Shown here piece after piece: positions 7,697 to 11,834 of a DNA stretch of 11,834 nt. Source of the DNA: an uncultured Methanobrevibacter sp. (GTDB lineage Archaea > Methanobacteriota > Methanobacteria > Methanobacteriales > Methanobacteriaceae). The notes under the pieces are model-generated. The model did not search any database and was not told the DNA's origin. It was given only the letters and a program-made list of their open reading frames with translations. The DNA lies in NCBI GenBank assembly GCA_902782595.1, contig CACZNW010000108.1:1-11834 (forward strand), given 5' to 3'. Position 1 is the first letter of the stretch, and each line of letters starts with the position of its first letter. The position numbers and the translations under genes are program-made.

Positions 7697-7717
7697 ATAT
7701 TAAGCAAAACTTAATAT
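7697..7717. repeat. Perfect hairpin inserted in the pseudogene leader
   Basis: ATATTAAG (7697-7704) and CTTAATAT (7710-7717) are perfect 8-nt arms around CAAAA. It lies between the pseudogene promoter and its lost start, at the place where the intact copy carries its ribosome-binding site, and accounts for most of the longer leader. Confidence 0.5.
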
Positions 7718-7770
7718 CTGTTTAATGTTTTATCCGAAAATCTTAGACATATCTTGCGATTCAAATTTAA

Positions 7771-7780
7771 TATTTAAATA
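7771..7780. promoter_or_regulatory. Palindromic TATA element between pseudogene and adhesin gene
   Basis: TATTTAAATA is a perfect palindrome, like the TATA box of the intact copy. It sits 82 nt before the old pseudogene start and could also be read toward the adhesin gene. Confidence 0.35.
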
Positions 7781-7831
7781 AGATTAAATCCAAAATTAAT
7801 ATAACATTCTCAACAGTCATTACAGCAGAAC

Positions 7832-7840
7832 ACATATAAT
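7832..7840 (+). promoter_or_regulatory. TATA box of the 590-aa adhesin gene
   Basis: ACATATAAT places transcription start near 7858, leaving a leader of about 25 nt that contains the ribosome-binding site GGTGAT (7871-7876), 5 nt before the ATG at 7882. Confidence 0.45.
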
Positions 7841-7881
7841 CACAAAACATCTAAGTTGAGACAAAACAGTGGTGATTATTT

Positions 7882-9654
7882 ATGAAAATGAGAAATATTT
7901 TAATCGTTTCTTTTGTGATGGTTCTGATTTTAATGATTGGAACTGCGAGCGCAAAAGACACAGGTGATTTAAATGAAACCGATGCCGGCGAAGACACGCT
8001 GGAGATGACTCAAATTGATGAGATTGAAGAGTCCGGCTCTTCCAGTGACGGTTTTAACGTGTCAGTCAGTGACGAATACATCAGAGACGATGTCACTGTT
8101 AAAATTGAAATGCCCAAAGATGCCACAGGCAACATGACCGTCAGGCTTGACGGCACCTTTATCGACAATGCCTCCAAAAAGGATGCGCAGGACTACGGCG
8201 ACTACCATTACTATGACTTTTCAAAATTCAGTGAAGGAAAACACGTCATGACCTTCAGCTATGATGACGGCAAATACACTTTTTTCAAACAGGCCACCGT
8301 CAATTTAATGATATTCAAGGCACATATTCCCACTTCCATTATGGTCAATGATGAAAGTGACGACATGGGTCCGTCCATACAGTTTTCCGGAGTTTCAGGA
8401 CTTGAAGGAGACATCACAGTCTACATTGACAACAAAAAGAAATCCACATTCAAGTATTATGAGGACGATATTGAAGGTTATTATCTGGGAAATCTCGCTC
8501 TTGGAAACCACGTCATTAAAGTAACATTCACAAACGGCATATACACATATTCAAGAACTGAAAACGTGAACGTGTACGCTGATTTCATTATATATGATTA
8601 TCTCTATTACGGTAAAAATCAATACATTGAAATCGGACTGCCCGATGACATGGGCAAAGGAAAATTCACAGTCAAGATCGACAACAAAAAATACTCCTAC
8701 ACAAGACACACAGACCATGGAGTCTATTTGAAAATATCCGACCTCAGTCTGGCCATGGGCGTTCACCAAATCTCCATCAGCTATTCCGGCGATAAGATTT
8801 ATCCGTCCATGCATTACAGCGGCACAGTTGAAGTTATGGGGAAAATAGATGCTCCCGAAACACATCCATACACTCCATCTTCAGAAGAAATATCCCTAAA
8901 ACTGCCGAAAGATGCCAAAGGCAAACTTCGTGTGGAAATCAGAACTGATAATGGAGAAGATTACGTTGAATACAAAACCGTTGAAATTCCACTTACAAAC
9001 GGAAGAGCAGTATATTCAATGAAGGATTTGCCGTTATACCAAAGTTTTTATTTCACCTGTTCATACACCGGCAGTGACTATCATGTGGGGGAGGAATCAT
9101 GTAAGTTTGAGATTGTTGAGGTAAAAATTACCAAAGCCAAAGACATTGAAATGTCCTACAATGACGGAACCGTATTCAGGGTAAAGGTTACCCACCTCAA
9201 CGGATGCCCTATTGATTACGCCCACGTATCAATACTGATTAATGGAAAACTTGTTAAAAATGTAGTTACCGATGGTAAAGGCTATGCAACATACAAGATT
9301 ACCCAGACTCCTAAAAAGTACAGGATTACCGCTCAAATCGGCGGCGTTAAGGTAACCAAAAAGCTTACCGTAAAACAGATACTGTCAGTCAAGAAGGTTA
9401 AAGTGAAAAAGAATGCTAAAAAACTGGTACTTACCGCAACACTCAAAAAGGTGAAAGGGAAATATCTGAAAGGTAAAAAAATCACTTTTAAATTCAACGG
9501 CAAGACCTATAAGACCAAAACCAACAAAAAGGGAGTTGCCAAAGTAACCGTCAGGAAAAATGTTTTAAAAAAACTTAAAGTCGGATCAAAAGTCCTCTAT
9601 CAGGCAACCTACATTAAGGATACCGTTAAAAAAACCTCAAAAGTTGTGAGATAA
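7882..9654 (+). CDS. Large secreted adhesin-like protein with repeated Ig-like domains
   Basis: The 590-aa product has a signal peptide (1-24, cleavage after ASA) and an acidic linker (25-56). Four similar beta domains of about 85-90 residues follow, at roughly 57-145, 146-232, 233-320 and 328-415. They share the pattern 'D/N-K ... LxxGxHxxxxxYxxG/D ... Y' (EGKHVMTFSYDDGKY, LGNHVIKVTFTNGIY, MGVHQISISYSGDKIY). After these come a fifth Ig-like domain (about 416-500, TDGKGYATYKI) and a very Lys-rich last domain (500-590, GKKITFKFNGKTYKTKTNKK), the standard ending of Methanobrevibacter adhesin-like proteins. PKDATGNMTVRLDG (78-91) is echoed by PKDAKGKLRVEI (342-353), evidence of internal duplication. 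There is no anchor motif; the basic end may hold it to the pseudomurein, which is inference. Many codons end in C, unlike the helicase gene. Ligand unknown. Confidence 0.85.
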   Translation: MKMRNILIVSFVMVLILMIGTASAKDTGDLNETDAGEDTLEMTQIDEIEESGSSSDGFNVSVSDEYIRDDVTVKIEMPKDATGNMTVRLDGTFIDNASKKDAQDYGDYHYYDFSKFSEGKHVMTFSYDDGKYTFFKQATVNLMIFKAHIPTSIMVNDESDDMGPSIQFSGVSGLEGDITVYIDNKKKSTFKYYEDDIEGYYLGNLALGNHVIKVTFTNGIYTYSRTENVNVYADFIIYDYLYYGKNQYIEIGLPDDMGKGKFTVKIDNKKYSYTRHTDHGVYLKISDLSLAMGVHQISISYSGDKIYPSMHYSGTVEVMGKIDAPETHPYTPSSEEISLKLPKDAKGKLRVEIRTDNGEDYVEYKTVEIPLTNGRAVYSMKDLPLYQSFYFTCSYTGSDYHVGEESCKFEIVEVKITKAKDIEMSYNDGTVFRVKVTHLNGCPIDYAHVSILINGKLVKNVVTDGKGYATYKITQTPKKYRITAQIGGVKVTKKLTVKQILSVKKVKVKKNAKKLVLTATLKKVKGKYLKGKKITFKFNGKTYKTKTNKKGVAKVTVRKNVLKKLKVGSKVLYQATYIKDTVKKTSKVVR

Positions 9655-9679
9655 TTCACAACTTTCTTTAATTTTTTTT
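9640..9679 (+). terminator. Hairpin spanning the adhesin stop codon plus T-run
   Basis: AAAGTTGTGA (9640-9649) and TCACAACTTT (9656-9665) are perfect 10-nt arms with the TAA stop in the 6-nt loop. T8 follows at 9672-9679. This looks like a bacterial-type intrinsic terminator and would release the transcript just after translation ends. Confidence 0.6.
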
Positions 9680-9742
9680 ATATAAAATATTGTTTAAATA
9701 TAATAAATAGTTATTAAAATAATTAATAAAAAATTTACTGAT

Positions 9743-9765
9743 AAATTAAATGACCAATTTAATTT
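9743..9765. repeat. AT-only inverted repeat in the 9655-9976 intergenic stretch
   Basis: AAATTAAAT (9743-9751) and ATTTAATTT (9757-9765) flank GACCA. The rest of this 322-bp stretch holds no gene I can support. It has a TATA-like CTTATAAAT at 9839-9847, and from about 9868 to 9920 an unusually GC-rich patch for the surroundings, which could be a small RNA or a decayed sequence. Confidence 0.4.
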
Positions 9766-9943
9766 AATAAGCATTATTATAAAATAATCAGTTTTTGGAA
9801 ATTTTTTCTATGGGAAATGAACAATAAAAATGCCTTTACTTATAAATAATAAACATAGGTATCTTAAGTTTCCGGCCATTTCATGACCCATTAAAGCAAT
9901 CCCCATCCGGAGTTTGGAGTTTAAAGTAAAGATAGATGATTAA

Positions 9944-9955
9944 TTTAATATATTA
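9944..9955 (+). promoter_or_regulatory. TATA box of the CPBP-type gene, leaderless transcript likely
   Basis: TTTAATATATTA is centred about 28 nt before the ATG at 9977, and only ACCCCC precedes the ATG with no Shine-Dalgarno site. Transcription would start at or within a few bases of the start codon. Confidence 0.5.
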
Positions 9956-9976
9956 AAAAAACATATAATTACCCCC

Positions 9977-10659
9977 ATGAAATTTTTAACATTTGATGAA
10001 ACAAGGGATTTTCCCTATTACAACAACAATCCTCGCATCTCAAAGGGCAGCTGGCTGATTTTAATACTGTCTGTCATCATAGGATACCTGCTCAGTGCCA
10101 TGACCAGCTTATTTTCTGAACTTCTGGGAGGAATAGTATTTGTCGGCGTGATTTTAATTCCCCTTCTGTATCTGTCAGACTGGGATTATTCGCTGATTTT
10201 CAAAAAGCCGACAAAAAGCGAAATTATACTTGCAGTAATGCTGTTTGTCGGATACATTATATATGCCATCATTGTGGATTCTGGTCTGCAGTTAATAGGA
10301 GTAGTTTCTGCTGACTCCCAACCGATGCAGGTTACAGTGGAGTCAATAGTGGCGCTTGTTTTTTCAATGATGGGTGAAGAACTGATGAAATTTGTACCCT
10401 TAATGTTTCTTATGAGGGTCTTCTACAAGTTCACTCAAAACCGGAACATGTCCCTTGCAGTTGCAGTGATAATCGTCATGATTGTTTTCGGACTTCTTCA
10501 TTACACCGGAGAAGTCATTACGGTACTTTTAATACAGGCCTCGGTACAATATTTGAAATGTACGGATATATCAAAACAAAGAATCTTCTGGTTCCCTATA
10601 TCTCACACCTTCTAACCGATCTGCTTGTATTCATAACAATTTTTCTGGGTTTGGGTTAA
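9977..10659 (+). pseudogene. CPBP-type intramembrane metalloprotease, broken by a single-base frameshift
   Basis: The open frame gives 187 plausible residues, then a 25-residue tail that does not fit. Adding one G at 10537-10539 (CAG-GCC to CAG-GGC) joins it to a frame running to TAA at 10657-10659, for a 227-aa protein. Hydrophobic segments lie at about 26-46, 50-66, 82-100, 120-147, 159-174 and 203-226. CPBP (CAAX protease/bacteriocin-processing) motifs appear in order. They are Glu134-Glu135 in MMGEELMKF (Lys138 where EExxxR has Arg), FGLLH (Phe171, His175), and HLLTD (His211, Asp215). The last lies only in the second frame, so the protein as encoded lacks one metal or active-site motif. 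Relatives cleave prenylated or small membrane peptides or give self-immunity to peptides; some archaeal ones have unknown roles. Sequencing error, recent mutation and programmed frameshift are all possible. I see no slippery site other than CAGGCC. Confidence 0.75.
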
Positions 10660-10670
10660 AAAAAATATGC

Positions 10671-10693
10671 TGGAGATTATCAATCAATCTCCA
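10671..10693 (-). terminator. Hairpin with T-run on the minus strand after the CPBP gene
   Basis: TGGAGATT (10671-10678) and AATCTCCA (10686-10693) are perfect 8-nt arms around ATCAATC. Read on the minus strand, the hairpin is followed by GCATA and then T8, so it would stop transcription coming from the right. On the plus strand no T-run follows, so it would be a processing or protective hairpin at best. Confidence 0.45.
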
Positions 10694-10782
10694 ATTCTTA
10701 ATTTGCCAACAGATTCTGATTTTGTTTAGAGAGATACTGATTTATCATCCTAACCTGAAAAAAATTCTAATTTCAATACCCT

Positions 10783-10801
10783 GATAAACCCGTGGTTTAT
10801 C
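10783..10801. repeat. Perfect inverted repeat GATAAACC-CGT-GGTTTATC
   Basis: The 8-nt arms are perfect and the loop is only 3 nt. No T-run of note follows on either strand, so a terminator is less likely than a protein-binding operator or the foot of a small RNA. Confidence 0.55.
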
Positions 10802-11154
10802 CTCCCAATTTTCTTCTAAAATTTAAAACACAAGAATACTTTTAAATCCATAATAACTAATCAGCATAGCATAGTTTACTCAGATTCAAATTTAATCAGA
10901 TACTTTTAATTACAGTTAAATAGTCATATACATAATAATAAGGTTTAAGCTATAAAAACCTGTTCCTTGAGATTTTTCTAAAAAAAATTGTTAATTTAAT
11001 GACATGTAAACAAAGATATCCATTTACCACATCACAAAATAGCCCATTAAAATCTCTACCACCCCCTCCCTCCAAACATAATAACTGACAGCACAGTCAT
11101 CATGGGAATAACTGAAATATGAGATTAGAATTAATTTAAAAATAGTTTTGTTTA

Positions 11155-11215
11155 ATTGACGATTAATATGAAGAATCTCTTACTCATATGAGTGGAGATT
11201 CTCTAATCGTTCAAT
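11155..11215. repeat. Long 61-bp imperfect inverted repeat with nested palindrome
   Basis: The outer arms ATTGACGATTA (11155-11165) and TAATCGTTCAAT (11204-11215) differ by one extra T. The inner arms AGAATCTC (11172-11179) and GAGATTCT (11195-11202) are perfect. The centre is the perfect 12-nt palindrome ACTCATATGAGT (11182-11193). As RNA or cruciform DNA it would form one long stem with a few bulges. Either strand could carry it. Confidence 0.65.
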
Positions 11216-11379
11216 ATTTATATTGCAAGATTTTAACCGCAACACACAGATTAAATATTGATTTAACATTATAAATTTAAAAATTTCGAATTTTTATAAA
11301 TTCAAATTTTGAGTTTTCTTTAAACTCTGCTAAATTGTATATAATAGACAATATATAAATTTTTTGATTGATTTAAATT

Positions 11380-11478
11380 AATTGCAGGAAGTGTACCTAC
11401 AAACCATAACGGAAACTCATAATGACCCTGTGAAGTCATTCAAAGAAAAAGTATGTATTATTGATGTTTCCTGCAATT
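11380..11478. repeat. 99-bp unit with perfect 11-nt terminal inverted repeats
   Basis: AATTGCAGGAA (11380-11390) and TTCCTGCAATT (11468-11478) bound the unit. Inside, TACCTAC (11394-11400) and GTATGTA (11451-11457) can pair except for one base, and AATGAC (11421-11426) pairs with GTCATT (11435-11440) around CCTGTGAA. The nested order fits a structured RNA with a closing stem, an internal stem and a hairpin, or a small MITE-like element. I see no clear target-site duplication. Confidence 0.5.
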
Positions 11479-11496
11479 TTGGAAGAAATTATGAAA

Positions 11497-11694
11497 TTAA
11501 ACTAAATTGGACATCACCTTTATGGTGATCAACCAAATTAACCACAAATTAATGAGGTATAAGGTTGTGAAAGTCCAAAATTTCTTCTGGATAACCATAA
11601 AAATCCTCCTTTTAAAATTTATAATGTTGCCAGTAGGATTATCCTCAAACAAGAACATTCGATTCAAAACCACGGCAATATTAGGAATGTTCAT
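11497..11694 (-). CDS. Small hypothetical protein with a nested second start
   Basis: The 65-aa frame is not one I recognise. It is supported by signals rather than homology. A TATA box (GGTTTATAA, 11749-11741) is followed about 50 nt later by AGGAGGTGAT (11707-11698) placed 3 nt before the ATG at 11694. Residue 33 is a second in-frame Met (11598) with its own strong site, AGGAGGA (11610-11604), 5 nt upstream. The shorter product would be 33 aa: a basic start (MVIQKK) and a hydrophobic, Trp-rich stretch (LYLINLWLIWLITI) long enough to span a membrane. The longer form adds 32 polar/basic residues. A hairpin (ATCACC / GGTGAT, 11513-11529) lies across its last codons. Possibilities are a small membrane peptide (toxin-like) or a gene remnant. 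Its opposite strand is also open for 75 codons but lacks such signals. Confidence 0.45.
   Translation of the reverse strand: MNIPNIAVVLNRMFLFEDNPTGNIINFKRRIFMVIQKKFWTFTTLYLINLWLIWLITIKVMSNLV
11513..11529 (-). terminator. Hairpin at the end of the small minus-strand gene
   Basis: ATCACC and GGTGAT are perfect 6-nt arms around five A/T bases, extended outward by TTGG (11507-11510) and CCAA (11533-11536). On the minus strand moderately T-rich DNA follows (AATTTAGTTTAATTTC). It could end the small gene's transcript. Confidence 0.3.
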
Positions 11695-11697
11695 AAT

Positions 11698-11707
11698 ATC
11701 ACCTCCT
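11698..11707 (-). promoter_or_regulatory. Strong Shine-Dalgarno site of the small gene
   Basis: AGGAGGTGAT on the minus strand is one of the best matches to the 16S 3' end in the window. It overlaps the stop of a 10-codon ATG frame (11731-11699, MLAEALKSRR), which could act as a coupled leader but has no ribosome-binding site itself. Confidence 0.5.
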
Positions 11708-11740
11708 GGACTTAAGAGCCTCCGCCAACATTAATTTATG

Positions 11741-11749
11741 TTATAAACC
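11741..11749 (-). promoter_or_regulatory. TATA box for the small minus-strand gene
   Basis: GGTTTATAA read on the minus strand puts transcription start near 11718, about 24 nt before the ATG, leaving room for the Shine-Dalgarno site. It overlaps the outer arm of the 11747-11784 hairpin. Confidence 0.4.
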
Positions 11750-11784
11750 TAAAACACACCAATCCGTTGGAATCGATTTTAGGT
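11747..11784. repeat. Two-stem hairpin near the right edge
   Basis: ACCTAAAA (11747-11754) pairs with TTTTAGGT (11777-11784). Inside it CCAA (11759-11762) pairs with TTGG (11767-11770). A competing pairing exists: TCCGTTG (11763-11769) with CAACGGA (11808-11814). The two are mutually exclusive, as in a switch, although chance pairing is not excluded. Confidence 0.4.
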
Positions 11785-11834
11785 ATACGAACATTAGCAA
11801 CACTCAACAACGGACTAAAAATAGCCAATTTAGA

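Larger units (their letters stand above)
10694..11496. other. Gene-free AT-rich stretch with several inverted repeats
   Basis: I find no supported protein gene in these 800 bases. It contains the hairpins listed separately (10783-10801, 11155-11215, 11380-11478), a small one at 11311-11327 (GAGTTT / AAACTC) and an AT-rich imperfect one near 11275-11302. It also has a C-rich tract (11059-11073) and a TATA-like CTATAAAAA near 10950. No tRNA, CRISPR or C/D-box RNA pattern was recognised. Confidence 0.6.

Noticed and set aside
11090..11106. ATGATGA on the minus strand as a C/D-box RNA C motif
   Set aside because: No D box (CTGA) at a suitable distance and no paired terminal stem.
11507..11734. 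75-codon plus-strand frame at the right end
   Set aside because: It is antisense to the small minus-strand gene, has no Shine-Dalgarno site or TATA box, and its codons mirror the ribosome-binding sites of the other strand.
11736..11834. Partial frames at the right edge on both strands (minus 32 codons ending at 11736; plus frame from about 11717)
   Set aside because: Both are open and both look moderately protein-like, but there is too little sequence to choose, and a hairpin at 11747-11784 could explain the constraint.

Overview
The window looks like the chromosome of a host-associated methanogenic archaeon of the Methanobacteriales, most likely Methanobrevibacter or a close relative. The reasons are the AT-rich DNA, promoters with archaeal TATA boxes (box A), Shine-Dalgarno sites such as GGAGGTGAT, and above all several secreted proteins built as signal peptide plus acidic linker plus Ig-like beta domains plus a very basic C-terminus. 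This is the 'adhesin-like' protein style of pseudomurein-walled methanogens. The genus is an inference; no rRNA or methanogenesis gene is in view.

Layout. Bases 3-86 are the tail of a gene that starts outside the window. Bases 309-1931 encode a secreted Ig-like protein with a C39-like cysteine peptidase domain, probably a cell-wall (pseudomurein) hydrolase. Facing it, at 1949-4914 on the minus strand, are two overlapping genes: a PLD-nuclease/DEAD-like helicase/DUF3427-type protein and a small SAM-dependent methyltransferase. Diverging from the helicase at 5006-5737 is a SWIM zinc-finger protein. These three genes form a compact nucleic-acid-processing island, a candidate defence or repair module.

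Bases 5954-7717 hold a tandem duplication on the minus strand: an intact 308-aa secreted Ig-like gene and a shorter decayed copy (start codon, ribosome-binding site and frame all damaged). The copies share a perfect palindromic terminator-like hairpin exactly 1100 bp apart. A large 590-aa adhesin-like protein follows at 7882-9654. A CPBP-type intramembrane protease gene at 9977-10659 is broken by what looks like one missing G, close to its third active-site motif.

Bases 10660-11834 are nearly gene-free but full of inverted repeats: at least six separate hairpins, a 99-bp unit with 11-nt terminal inverted repeats, a C-rich tract, and one small minus-strand gene (11497-11694) with a good TATA box, a strong Shine-Dalgarno site and a second nested start with its own strong site. 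This is the least explained part of the window.

The surface proteins probably act together at the cell envelope (attachment, wall remodelling). The helicase, methyltransferase and SWIM genes act in the cytoplasm. A recurrent theme is a stop codon lying inside or beside a hairpin that is followed by a T-run.
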